NCBI GenBank assembly: GCA_964471115.1
Contig: CAYYFE010000019.1
Span: 6,745-70,744, forward strand
Reading direction: 5' to 3'
DNA: 64,000 nucleotides
From: SYFT01 sp964471115
GTDB taxonomy: Bacteria > Acidobacteriota > Vicinamibacteria > Vicinamibacterales > SCN-69-37
Position 1 is the stretch's first letter. The number at the start of each line of letters is the position of its first letter. Below the pieces are notes generated by a model. The model made no database searches, was not told the DNA's origin, and saw only the letters and a program-made list of their open reading frames with translations. This document shows positions 55,060 through 63,137 of the stretch, one piece after another. Made by a program: the position numbers and the translations under genes.

Positions 55060-56322
55060 TTACCGAGTGCCCGTGCGGCTGACCGCACGAGGGGGAAATG
55101 TGGTGGCGCCGAGCCAGGCCGCCAGGCGGCCTTCGGCCATGTCCATCGCCGCGTTGACCGCACCCATCACCTGCGCGTCGTCGCCCAGCGCCGACAACTC
55201 GAGCGCCGGCAGGTTGGGGACGATGGCCGAGACGACACGCCGCACCTGCGGCAGCAGCAGATCGCCGGCGTGACTCAGGCCGCCGCCGAACACGACGAGC
55301 TGCGGATCGAGCACGGCCACGATGTTGGCGACCGCGGCCCCGAGGTACACCGAGAGTTCCTCGATGACCACCGCCGCGCGGCTGTCGCCCGCGCGCGCCG
55401 CCGCGATGATGTCGGCCACGGCCGCGGCGCGATCGCCCGACCGGCCGGCCGCGCCGACCAGGGGCCGCGCGTGTTGCCATTCAGGAATCGCCGCCGCGCC
55501 GACGCGGCTCTCCAGGTACCCGCGTTGTCCGAAATCGGTCTGCCACTCACGCCAGTCCAGCGTCATGTGGCTGATCTCGCCGGCGTACCAGTGATGCCCG
55601 CGGTGCAGACGGCCACCGACGACGATGCCGGCGCCGACGCCGGCCCCCAGCGCCAGGAACACGAACGTCTCAGCGTGACGCGCCGTCCCCAGCCAGCGCT
55701 CGCCGAGCGCCGCCATGTTGGCGTCATTGTCGACGCGCACGGGCGCCCCCAGCCGCGCTTCGAGCCGTTCGCGCAGCGGCAGATCGACCCAGCCGGGCAG
55801 ATTCACCGCGCTGATGACGCGGCCGGCCTGTACATCGGTCATGCCGGGCGCGCCGACCCCGACAGCGTACAACTTGGCGCGGTCGCGCCCCGCCTGCCGG
55901 AACACCGCGGTCACGCCCGCCGCGATCTGATCGAGTGGCGCTTCACTGGACGACGAGTCGGTGGCCTCCTGGTGGCGGGCCAGCACCTTGCCCTGCAGGT
56001 CGGTCAGCGCCAGGCGCAGCGTGCGGGAACCGACGTCCACGCCCACCAGGTACCCGAACTCCGCGTTGAATCGCAGCAGGATGGGCGGCCGCCCGCCCTT
56101 CGACGTCCCCATGCCGACTTCATGCAGCAGGTCGACTTCGTTGACGAGATCCTCGACGAGCGCCGAGACGGTGGGCGGGCTCAGTTGCGTGACCTTCGCC
56201 AGGTCCGCCCGCGACACCGGGCCGAGGCGACGGACGACCTCCAGCAGTCGCTGGCGATTCATGCGGCGACTGTTGGGGCTGCCACCCGAGGCGCCCGGCG
56301 GAATTTCCATGGGATTCGTCAC
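55060..56322 (-). CDS. ROK family transcriptional regulator/sugar kinase-like
   Basis: A 420-residue ROK protein with an N-terminal winged helix (about 18-75: RQRLLEVVRRLGPVSRADLAKVTQLSPPTVSALVEDL), so a NagC/XylR-type regulator is likely. ROK domain: VGVDVGSRTLRLALTD, the catalytic-type DNDANMAALGE, and GAGVGAGIVVGGRL. The usual zinc motif CxCGxxGC reads TDFGQRGY, so the three Cys are lost while the His in GEISHM is kept. GTG start with GGAG 4 nt upstream. Divergent from a PBP1B-like gene and upstream of argH. Ligand unknown. Confidence 0.88.
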   Translation of the reverse strand: MTNPMEIPPGASGGSPNSRRMNRQRLLEVVRRLGPVSRADLAKVTQLSPPTVSALVEDLVNEVDLLHEVGMGTSKGGRPPILLRFNAEFGYLVGVDVGSRTLRLALTDLQGKVLARHQEATDSSSSEAPLDQIAAGVTAVFRQAGRDRAKLYAVGVGAPGMTDVQAGRVISAVNLPGWVDLPLRERLEARLGAPVRVDNDANMAALGERWLGTARHAETFVFLALGAGVGAGIVVGGRLHRGHHWYAGEISHMTLDWREWQTDFGQRGYLESRVGAAAIPEWQHARPLVGAAGRSGDRAAAVADIIAAARAGDSRAAVVIEELSVYLGAAVANIVAVLDPQLVVFGGGLSHAGDLLLPQVRRVVSAIVPNLPALELSALGDDAQVMGAVNAAMDMAEGRLAAWLGATTFPPRAVSRTGTR

Positions 56323-56351
56323 AAATCTCCAGCTTCGTTCGGTCGATTAAC

Positions 56352-56372
56352 AAAGTGAAGACTATACACTTT
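56352..56372. promoter_or_regulatory. Inverted repeat over promoter between ROK and PBP genes
   Basis: AAAGTG and CACTTT face each other across 9 bp that contain a TATACA box (56363-56368), 12 nt before the PBP ATG and 30 bp upstream of the ROK start. The position fits an operator controlling both genes, possibly by the ROK protein itself. This is inference. Confidence 0.4.
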
Positions 56373-56380
56373 CAGGTCGG

Positions 56381-58693
56381 ATGACCACCCGTCTGAAGAC
56401 GCGCCGGCGACCGGCGCCCGCCGCAGGTCCCGGCCGGCTGACGCGGCTGCTGGCCTATTTCAGGGCGCGTCCCCGCCTCGCCGCCGCGTTGTGCATCCCG
56501 CTGCTGCTCACCGGGCTGTTTCTCGCCTACCTGTGGTCGACCTACGCGGCGCGGATCGACGCGCGGCTTGCCGGCGAACAGCGCTCGATCCCCCGCATCT
56601 TCGGCCGGCCGTTTGAGCTGCGCCAGGGCCAGTCGCTGTCGGCCGCGCAGCTGGAACAGCGGCTCAACGACGTCGGCTACGCGCGGCGTGATGCGATCGA
56701 GGGGCCGGGCGAGTTCAGCCTCACAGACCTGACGGTCCGCGTCCAGCCCCGCGGCGACCAGGCCGCGCCGGTGCGCGTCGAGTTCTCGAAGGCCGCCACG
56801 CCGGCCGTCACGCGCATCATCGACGAACGCACGAACAAGCCCGTGCCGGCGCTGACCCTCGAGTCCCCGATGCTGACGGCGTTTGCGACCGGCGAGAAGC
56901 GCCGGTTCACGCCGCTCGCGTCGATCCCCGAACGCATGCGCCACGCGGTGCTGGCCATCGAAGACCGCCGCTTCTACGATCACCCCGGCGTCGACGTCAT
57001 CCGTTCGGTGGGCGCCATCTTCACCAACGTCTTCGGCGACCGTTCGTACCTGGTCGGCGGCTCCACCATCACCCAGCAGATCGTCAAGAACACGTTCCTC
57101 ACGCGGGAGCAGACGATGCGCCGGAAACTGCAGGAGCAGTTCATGGCGCTGGTTCTGGAGTCGCGGCTCTCGAAGGATCAGATCTTCGAGCTGTACCTCA
57201 ACGAGATGGTGCTGGGCCAGCGCGGCCCGTTTGCGATTCACGGTGTGGCCGAGGCTGCGCGCATCTTCTTCGGCAAGGATGTGCGCAACGTCTCGCTGGC
57301 CGAGGCGGCCACCATCGCGGGCCTGCTGCAGTCTCCCTCGCGGCTGTCCCCCTTCCGCAATCCCGAACGCGCACTCGAACGCCGCAACGTCGTGCTGGGC
57401 GCGATGGTGGACGCCGGGTTCATCACGCAGGCCGAGGCCGACCAGGCGCGCGAGGCCCCGCTGGGCCTGGCGCCGCGGGCCCTGGAAAACGAGGCGCCGT
57501 ACTTCGTCGACTACGTGACGCAGGTGATCGACGAGCGGTATGCCGGCCTGCTCGACAAGAACACGCCGATCGATGTCTACACGACCATCGACCTGCACTT
57601 TCAGCGGCTCGCGCAGGAAGCGGTGGCCGAAGGCATCACGGCGCTCGACAAGCAGATGGCCGCGCGCCGGCGCAAGGGCCAGGTGCAGGCGGCGCTGGTG
57701 GCCGTGGACCCGCGCACGGGCGACATTGTCGCCATGGTCGGCGGCCGCGCGTACAACCAGTCGCAGTACAACCGCGCCGTCACGACGCAGCGGCAGCCCG
57801 GCTCGGTGTTCAAGCCGTTCGTGTATCTGGCGGCGTTTGAACACATGGTGGCGCAGGGCGCCAGCGGCCCCACCCCGGCCACCATCGTGCTCGACGAGCC
57901 CACGATCTTCATGGACGGTGAGCAGCCCTACGAACCGGGCAACTACCAGGACGAATACGACGGGCCCGTCACGCTGCGCCGCGCGCTGGCCATGTCGCGC
58001 AACATCGTCGCCATCAAGGTGGCCGAGGAAACCGGCTACGAACAGGTGGCGGCGTTGTGGCGCAAGGTCGGCGTCGGCACGCCGGCGCGCCCCTATCCGT
58101 CCATTGCGCTCGGCGTGTTCGAGGCGTCCCCGCTGGAGATGGCCACGGCCTACACGATCTTCACCAACGGCGGCCGGCTGCGGCCCCTGCGCGCGCTGAC
58201 ACGCCTGGTGGAGGACGGCAAGGCGCGGCAGGTCACGGCGGGCCCGGCGCGTGAGATCGCGCGCGCCGACACGACGTTCCTGGTCACGAACATGATGCGC
58301 GCCGTGATGAACGAAGGGACGGGCGCCGGCGCCCGCTCCCAGGGCTTCCGGCTCAATGCCGCCGGCAAGTCAGGCACCACCAACGACCTGCGGGATGCGT
58401 GGTTCGTGGGCTTCACTCCCGAACTGCTGACCGTCGTCTGGGTGGGATTCGACGACAACCAACCCATCGGGCTGGGCGGGTCGCAGGCGGCGCTGCCCAT
58501 CTGGACCAGTTTCATGCGGCGCGCGCTGGCCGGCCGCGCGGACCTGCCGTTCGCCGTCCCGCAGGGGGTGGTCTTCGCCGACATCGATCCGCAGACCGGC
58601 CTGCTGGCCGGCCCCTCCTGCCCGCGCCGGGTCAGCGAGGCGTTCCTCGAGGGCACCGACCCGTGGACCTACTGTGACCTGCACCGGAACTGA
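56381..58693 (+). CDS. PBP1B-like bifunctional peptidoglycan synthase
   Basis: Class A penicillin-binding protein, 770 residues: cytosolic basic tail, membrane helix (about 35-52) and a UB2H-like domain (FELRQGQSLSAAQLEQRLNDVGY, about 73-170). The glycosyltransferase domain has IEDRRFYDHPG (about 190-200, catalytic Glu) and GGSTITQQIVKN. The transpeptidase domain has SVFK (S475, K478), SRN and KSGT (K663). The UB2H-like region points to the PBP1B rather than PBP1A subtype. Polymerises and cross-links peptidoglycan in the periplasm. ATG at 56381. Followed by the heat-shock operon on the same strand. Confidence 0.92.
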   Translation: MTTRLKTRRRPAPAAGPGRLTRLLAYFRARPRLAAALCIPLLLTGLFLAYLWSTYAARIDARLAGEQRSIPRIFGRPFELRQGQSLSAAQLEQRLNDVGYARRDAIEGPGEFSLTDLTVRVQPRGDQAAPVRVEFSKAATPAVTRIIDERTNKPVPALTLESPMLTAFATGEKRRFTPLASIPERMRHAVLAIEDRRFYDHPGVDVIRSVGAIFTNVFGDRSYLVGGSTITQQIVKNTFLTREQTMRRKLQEQFMALVLESRLSKDQIFELYLNEMVLGQRGPFAIHGVAEAARIFFGKDVRNVSLAEAATIAGLLQSPSRLSPFRNPERALERRNVVLGAMVDAGFITQAEADQAREAPLGLAPRALENEAPYFVDYVTQVIDERYAGLLDKNTPIDVYTTIDLHFQRLAQEAVAEGITALDKQMAARRRKGQVQAALVAVDPRTGDIVAMVGGRAYNQSQYNRAVTTQRQPGSVFKPFVYLAAFEHMVAQGASGPTPATIVLDEPTIFMDGEQPYEPGNYQDEYDGPVTLRRALAMSRNIVAIKVAEETGYEQVAALWRKVGVGTPARPYPSIALGVFEASPLEMATAYTIFTNGGRLRPLRALTRLVEDGKARQVTAGPAREIARADTTFLVTNMMRAVMNEGTGAGARSQGFRLNAAGKSGTTNDLRDAWFVGFTPELLTVVWVGFDDNQPIGLGGSQAALPIWTSFMRRALAGRADLPFAVPQGVVFADIDPQTGLLAGPSCPRRVSEAFLEGTDPWTYCDLHRN

Positions 58694-58709
58694 GCGGGCC
58701 GGGGCCTGT

Positions 58710-58715
58710 TATACT
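58710..58715 (+). promoter_or_regulatory. -10 box TATACT of the hrcA operon
   Basis: TATACT lies directly before the CIRCE repeat, so HrcA bound there would block transcription start. A weak GAACTG stands 17 bp upstream where a -35 would be. Confidence 0.65.
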
Positions 58716-58718
58716 GCA

Positions 58719-58745
58719 TTAGCAGTCTCCGGTTCTGACTGCTAA
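58719..58745 (+). promoter_or_regulatory. CIRCE operator (variant)
   Basis: TTAGCAGTC, 9 bp, GACTGCTAA: a perfect 9/9 inverted repeat with the CIRCE spacing. The known consensus is TTAGCACTC-N9-GAGTGCTAA; here both arms carry the matching C-to-G change at position 7. It sits 14 bp before the hrcA ATG, so HrcA is expected to repress its own operon. Confidence 0.93.
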
Positions 58746-58759
58746 CTTCAACGACCCCC

Positions 58760-59806
58760 ATGAGCACCGAGTTGACCGATCGGCAGCGGCGCATTCTGGC
58801 GCGACTGGTGTCCGATTACATCGAGCAGGGCGAACCGGTGTCGTCGGCGTGGCTGGCCGAACATTCCGGCCTGGGCCTGTCGTCGGCCACCGTGCGCCAT
58901 ATCCTCGCGCGGCTGGAGGAACTGGGCCTGGTCCGTCAACCCCATACCTCGGCCGGCCGGGTCCCCACCGACGCCGGGTACCGCCTGTATGTGGATTCCC
59001 TGCTGCAGGCGCGACGCCGGCTCAAGGCGCCGGGCGACCTCGAATCCCGCCTGCGCCGGGCCGGCACGGTCGGCGATCTGCTCGAAAACGTCTCGCAGGA
59101 GCTGGCGCGCGCCTCCCACCAGATCGCGTTTGCGCTGGCGCCGGCCAGCCCGACGGTGCGGCTGCGGCACATCGACTTCGTGACGCTCGACACCCATCGG
59201 GTCCTGGTCATTGTGGTGGCCACCGGCAACCAGGTGACCCACAAGGTCATCGAGACGCGTGAGCCGTACGACGTGTCCGACCTGCAGCGCGCGGCGCAGT
59301 ACATCAACGCCGAGTTCACCGGCCTCACGCTGCTCGAGGCCCGCGAAGCGCTCATGGCGCGGCTGCGGGAGGAGCGCATCCTGTACGACGCGCTGCTGAC
59401 GCGGGCGCTCCGGCTGGCGCAATCCGGCCTGGACGAGGTGACCCCGGAAGAGACGGTGTTCGTGCAGGGCGCGTCGTTCCTGTTCGACAGCGTCGGCGGC
59501 GCGCTCGACCGCGAGCAGGTCACCATCGACACCCTGCGCGCGTTGTTCCGCCTGCTCGAGGAGAAACACCGGCTGGTGGAACTGCTCACGTCGTACATCG
59601 AGGCGGACGGCCTGACGGTCGTCATCGGGTCGGAACACGCCAGCCCCGACATGCATCCGTTCAGCCTGGTGGCCTCAACTTTTCACGACGGAAACCGCAC
59701 GGGCACGGTCGGCGTCATCGGCCCCACCCGCATGCGTTATCAGCGCGCGATCAGCATCGTCGACGGCGTGTCACAGACCGTGACGCGCGTGCTCGAAGGA
59801 CACTGA
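58760..59806 (+). CDS. hrcA: Heat-inducible transcription repressor HrcA
   Basis: Repressor of class I heat-shock genes through CIRCE; 348 residues. N-terminal winged helix with LTDRQRRILARLVSDYIEQGEPV and SSATVRHILARLEELGLV, then HTSAGRVPTDAGYRLYVD. A GAF-like central and C-terminal part follows, with family blocks ATGNQVTHKVIE and ASTFHDGNRTGTVGVIGPTRMRY. Length is typical. First gene of hrcA-grpE-dnaJ-prmA, behind a CIRCE element. Confidence 0.96.
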   Translation: MSTELTDRQRRILARLVSDYIEQGEPVSSAWLAEHSGLGLSSATVRHILARLEELGLVRQPHTSAGRVPTDAGYRLYVDSLLQARRRLKAPGDLESRLRRAGTVGDLLENVSQELARASHQIAFALAPASPTVRLRHIDFVTLDTHRVLVIVVATGNQVTHKVIETREPYDVSDLQRAAQYINAEFTGLTLLEAREALMARLREERILYDALLTRALRLAQSGLDEVTPEETVFVQGASFLFDSVGGALDREQVTIDTLRALFRLLEEKHRLVELLTSYIEADGLTVVIGSEHASPDMHPFSLVASTFHDGNRTGTVGVIGPTRMRYQRAISIVDGVSQTVTRVLEGH

Positions 59807-59825
59807 GACGCGGCGCCGGGACTTC

Positions 59826-60314
59826 ATGACTGTGGAACACGAATCGGCTCCTGACCTGGATGTGGCGGCCCTGCAGAAGGACCGCGACGAGACGTACGAC
59901 CGGCTGCTGCGCGTCACGGCCGAGTTCGACAACTACCGGAAGCGCACCGAACGCGAGCGCCGCGACCTGTCGGACTACATCACGATGGACGTGCTGCGCG
60001 ATTTCCTGCCGGTGGTCGACGACCTCGAACGCGCGATGGCGGCCGCGGGCCCCGTCGACAGCAACCCCGAACTGGCGGTGTACCACCAGGGCATCACGTT
60101 GATCCACCGGCAGCTGCTCGACGCGCTGCGCCGCCGCGGCGTCGAACCGTTCGACGTCGTGGGCCAGCCGTTTGATCCCGAGTGGCATGAGGCGGTCACC
60201 TCGGAGCCGGCCGAGGGCGTCGCCGACGGCGTCATTCTGGCGGAACTGCGCCGGGGGTACCGCGTCCACGGCAAGCTGCTGCGCGCGGCGATGGTGAAGG
60301 TGGCCCGGGCGTGA
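59826..60314 (+). CDS. grpE: DnaK nucleotide-exchange factor GrpE
   Basis: Exchange factor for DnaK; 162 residues. Short charged N-terminus, long helix (LQKDRDETYDRLLRVTAEFDNYRKRTERER), then the beta-domain block FDPEWHEAVTSEPAEGVADGVILAELRRGYRVHGKLLRAAMVKV, in pieces recognisable as the GrpE signature. Nineteen bp after hrcA; its stop overlaps the dnaJ GTG (GTGA). dnaK itself is not in this cluster. Confidence 0.95.
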   Translation: MTVEHESAPDLDVAALQKDRDETYDRLLRVTAEFDNYRKRTERERRDLSDYITMDVLRDFLPVVDDLERAMAAAGPVDSNPELAVYHQGITLIHRQLLDALRRRGVEPFDVVGQPFDPEWHEAVTSEPAEGVADGVILAELRRGYRVHGKLLRAAMVKVARA

Positions 60315-61441
60315 GCCAGCGCGACTACTACCAGGTCCTCGGGGTCGGCCGGAACGCGAGCGAGTCGGAGATCAAGAGCGCGTACCGCAAGCTGGCGCTG
60401 CAGTATCACCCCGACCGCAACCAGGGCAATCCGGAGGCGGAAGAGAAGTTCAAGGAAGCGGCCGAAGCCTACTCCGTGCTGGGCGACGCCGAGAAGCGCG
60501 CGCGGTACGACCAGTTCGGCCATGCGGGCGTCTCGGGCGGCGGCCCGGGCCATCCCGGGTTCAACGCCGACATCTTCGGCGACTTCTCCGACATCCTCGG
60601 CGACTTCTTCGGATTCGGCGGCGGCGCGCGGCGCGGCGGGCCGGTGCGCGGCAGCGACCTGCGATTCGACCTCGAGATCTCGTTCGAGGAGTCATTCCGG
60701 GGCGTGGAAACCCCGATTCAGATTCCGCGGGAAGAAGGCTGCGAACCCTGCGGGGGCACGGGCGCGGCGCCGGGCACGTCGCGCGAAACGTGTCCGCAGT
60801 GCGGCGGCCGCGGCCAGCTGCGCTACCAGCAGGGTTTCCTCGTCGTGTCCCGCCCGTGCGGCCAGTGCCGTGGCACGGGACTGATCATTCCCAAGCCGTG
60901 TCCGACCTGCCGAGGCACCGGACGCCAGATGCGCGACCGCAAGGTCACCGTCCGGATTCCCGCGGGAATTGCGGACGGGCAGCGCCTGCGCCTGCACGGC
61001 GAAGGTGAACACGGGGCAGCCGGCGGACCTCCCGGTGACCTCTACGTCGTCATCCACGTGCGGCCGCATGCGCATTTCGTGCGCGAGGGTGACGACCTGT
61101 ACATGGAAGTCCGGGTGCCGTACCCCACGATGGCGCTGGGAGGATCGTTCAAGGTCGAAGGGCCGGACGGACCGGTCGACGTCCACGTCTCGGGCGGATC
61201 GACGCACGGCACCCTCGTGTCGTTCAAGGGCCAGGGCATGCCGTCGGTCACCGGGCGCGGCGCCGGAGCGCTGCACGTGCGGCTGGTGGTCGATGTGCCC
61301 CGCAAGCTGACGAAGGACCAGAAGAAACTCATCGAACAACTCGGCAAGACGATGCCCGTGGAGACACTGGCGGCGCGCCAGGTCGACGGCGACGGCGACG
61401 ACAAGCCGTTCTTCGAACGGGTCAGGGATCTGTTTGGCTGA
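60311..61441 (+). CDS. dnaJ: Chaperone DnaJ
   Basis: Hsp40 co-chaperone; 376 residues. J-domain with HPD at 33-35 (LQYHPDRN), Gly/Phe region (about 73-110), four zinc-finger repeats of CxxCxGxG type (CEPCGGTG, CPQCGGRG, CGQCRGTG, CPTCRGTG), then the substrate-binding beta domains. GTG start overlapping grpE. The stop lies inside the next gene's first codons, so all four genes look coupled. Confidence 0.95.
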   Translation: MSQRDYYQVLGVGRNASESEIKSAYRKLALQYHPDRNQGNPEAEEKFKEAAEAYSVLGDAEKRARYDQFGHAGVSGGGPGHPGFNADIFGDFSDILGDFFGFGGGARRGGPVRGSDLRFDLEISFEESFRGVETPIQIPREEGCEPCGGTGAAPGTSRETCPQCGGRGQLRYQQGFLVVSRPCGQCRGTGLIIPKPCPTCRGTGRQMRDRKVTVRIPAGIADGQRLRLHGEGEHGAAGGPPGDLYVVIHVRPHAHFVREGDDLYMEVRVPYPTMALGGSFKVEGPDGPVDVHVSGGSTHGTLVSFKGQGMPSVTGRGAGALHVRLVVDVPRKLTKDQKKLIEQLGKTMPVETLAARQVDGDGDDKPFFERVRDLFG

Positions 61442-62306
61442 TACACCCACCCGCGTCTACCCCGGCCTGGTCGTCATCGGGTTCGACGACCCCGATCTCG
61501 TGGTGGCGGCCGTCGACGCGTGGCGTCCAACCGCCGTCGAGGATCTGACCGACGGGGTGCGCATCTTCTTCGGCTCCGCGGCCGATCGTGATGCGGCCAT
61601 GTACGCGCTGCGTGCCGAGGAGCCGGCGTGGTCGGCCGACCCCGTCGATGTGCCCGATGAGCAGTGGGCGGAACGCAGCCAGGCCGCGCTCACCCACGTC
61701 CGCGTCGGCGCGTTGACGGTCGCTCCGCCCTGGGATCGGCCTGCCGATGGCTCGACGGTGATCGTCATTCAGCCGTCGATGGGATTCGGCACCGGCCATC
61801 ATGCGTCGACGCGCCTGTGTCTGGCGTTGCTGCAGGACTCGCCCCCCGTCGGCCTGACGGTCTGTGATGTGGGCACCGGGTCCGGCGTGCTGGCGATTGC
61901 CGCGCACCGGCTGGGCGCCGCGTCGGTCGTCGCGGTCGACTACGACGCCGACGCGCTGACCAACGCCCGGGAATCGGCTGAACTCAATGAGGTGCACGCC
62001 GGTCTCGATATCCGCCAGGTCGATCTCGAGCGCGAGACCACCGTGGACGGCGCGCCGTTTGACCTGGTGCTGGCCAATCTGACCGGGGGCCTGCTCATCC
62101 GCCTGCGCGACCGTCTGTGCGCGCTGGCCCGGCCGGGCGGCACGTTGATCCTGAGCGGGATCACGAGCGAAGAAGGCGATGCAGTGCGTGCCGCGTTTAC
62201 CGCGTGGGGCTGTACTGTCACGCGCGACCTGTCGGAAGACGGCTGGGTCGGTCTGCGTCTTACGACACCCCCCACCGCTCCCACAACTGCGCCACCGCCA
62301 CGATAG
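61434..62306 (+). CDS. prmA: Ribosomal protein L11 methyltransferase
   Basis: Trimethylates L11; 290 residues. SAM-binding motif VCDVGTGSGVLAIAAHRLGA followed by VVAVDYDADAL; catalytic-region block LVLANLTGGLLIRL; QPSMGFGTGHHASTRL, the strongest PrmA signature. The TTG at 61434 overlaps the dnaJ end by 8 bp and gives the expected N-terminal domain. The 3' end overlaps convergent rsmE by 47 bp, which encodes a Pro/Thr-rich tail (TTPPTAPTTAPPPR) probably not needed for function. Confidence 0.9.
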   Translation: MADTPTRVYPGLVVIGFDDPDLVVAAVDAWRPTAVEDLTDGVRIFFGSAADRDAAMYALRAEEPAWSADPVDVPDEQWAERSQAALTHVRVGALTVAPPWDRPADGSTVIVIQPSMGFGTGHHASTRLCLALLQDSPPVGLTVCDVGTGSGVLAIAAHRLGAASVVAVDYDADALTNARESAELNEVHAGLDIRQVDLERETTVDGAPFDLVLANLTGGLLIRLRDRLCALARPGGTLILSGITSEEGDAVRAAFTAWGCTVTRDLSEDGWVGLRLTTPPTAPTTAPPPR

Positions 62307-62994
62307 GCGCGAGTTCCGCGCGTAGCGTCCGCGGCCCCAGACTCAGGGCGCTGACCGCGCGCGTGCGGAACGACTCGACTTCCGCCGCGCTCCAGCCGCC
62401 TTCCGGCCCGACCAGGAGGAGGGCCGAGCCGGGCCCCCGGTCCGGCACCCCGGGCAGGCCTGACGCGTCGGCGGCCGCCGCCGGCTCCACACACGCCATC
62501 GTCAGCGCCGCCGGCACGGACCACACCTCGCCCAGCGGCGTCACGTCGTCGACGGCCGGCACGACCGCGCGGCCGCACTGCTGGGCTGAGGCGATGGCGA
62601 TGCGCGTCCATCGTTCGCGCGCGGCGCCGCTCTGCCAGGCGCGCGGTGTGACGGTGACGTGATCGGTCGCCATCGGGATGATGCGCGTGACACCCAACGC
62701 CGTCGCGTCCCGTATCACGGTGTCCATCTGGTCGCCCTTGAGGACCGCCATCGCCAGCGTCAGCATCACCGGGGGCTCGGGCACACTCGCGGCATCCTCG
62801 ACACCCTCAAGCACGACGCGGCGCCGGTCGACGAGACTCACGTGGCCGCGCCACTCCCGGCCGCGGCCGTCGAAGATCCCGACGGCATCCCCCACACGCA
62901 CGCGCACAACGACCGCGAGGTGATGCGCCGCCTCCCGAGGCACCTCGAGGGCCTGTCCCGCCTGTGCGCCACCGGCCACGTACACGCGCGTCAT
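62260..62994 (-). CDS. rsmE: 16S rRNA m3U1498 methyltransferase
   Basis: Methylates U1498 of 16S rRNA; 244 residues, SPOUT fold. N-terminal PUA-like domain (HLAVVVRVRVGDAVGIFDGRG) and C-terminal knot with LLLVGPEGGWSAAEVE and LSLGPRTLRAELA, where most homologues have RILRTETA. MAVLKGDQMDTVIRDATALGV is also typical. Overlaps prmA by 47 bp tail to tail. Its start is 60 bp from the 8-mer array at 63055. Confidence 0.93.
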   Translation of the reverse strand: MTRVYVAGGAQAGQALEVPREAAHHLAVVVRVRVGDAVGIFDGRGREWRGHVSLVDRRRVVLEGVEDAASVPEPPVMLTLAMAVLKGDQMDTVIRDATALGVTRIIPMATDHVTVTPRAWQSGAARERWTRIAIASAQQCGRAVVPAVDDVTPLGEVWSVPAALTMACVEPAAAADASGLPGVPDRGPGSALLLVGPEGGWSAAEVESFRTRAVSALSLGPRTLRAELAPIVAVAQLWERWGVS

Positions 62995-63054
62995 CCCATC
63001 ACCTCGTCATCTCCTCGATTCGCGGCCGCCAGATCCGGCCGCGCTACGTGTGCC

Positions 63055-63118
63055 TCGCCATCTCGCCATCTCGCCATCTCGCCATCTCGCCATCTCGCCA
63101 TCTCGCCATCTCGCCATC
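63055..63118. repeat. 8-mer array TCGCCATC, eight perfect copies
   Basis: Eight identical 8-nt units run up to 3 bp before the TATTCT box of the kinase gene, in the divergent space with rsmE. It is the reverse complement of the GATGGCGA units inside pbpC. The preceding stretch (62999-63050) has degenerate CCTCGTCATC-like units. Confidence 0.93.
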
Positions 63119-63121
63119 TGC

Positions 63122-63127
63122 TATTCT
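63122..63127 (+). promoter_or_regulatory. -10-like box TATTCT before kinase gene
   Basis: TATTCT ends ten nucleotides before the ATG at 63138. The upstream -35 position falls inside the 8-mer array, so array length could alter promoter strength. Confidence 0.45.
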
Positions 63128-63137
63128 CGTGGCCGCA

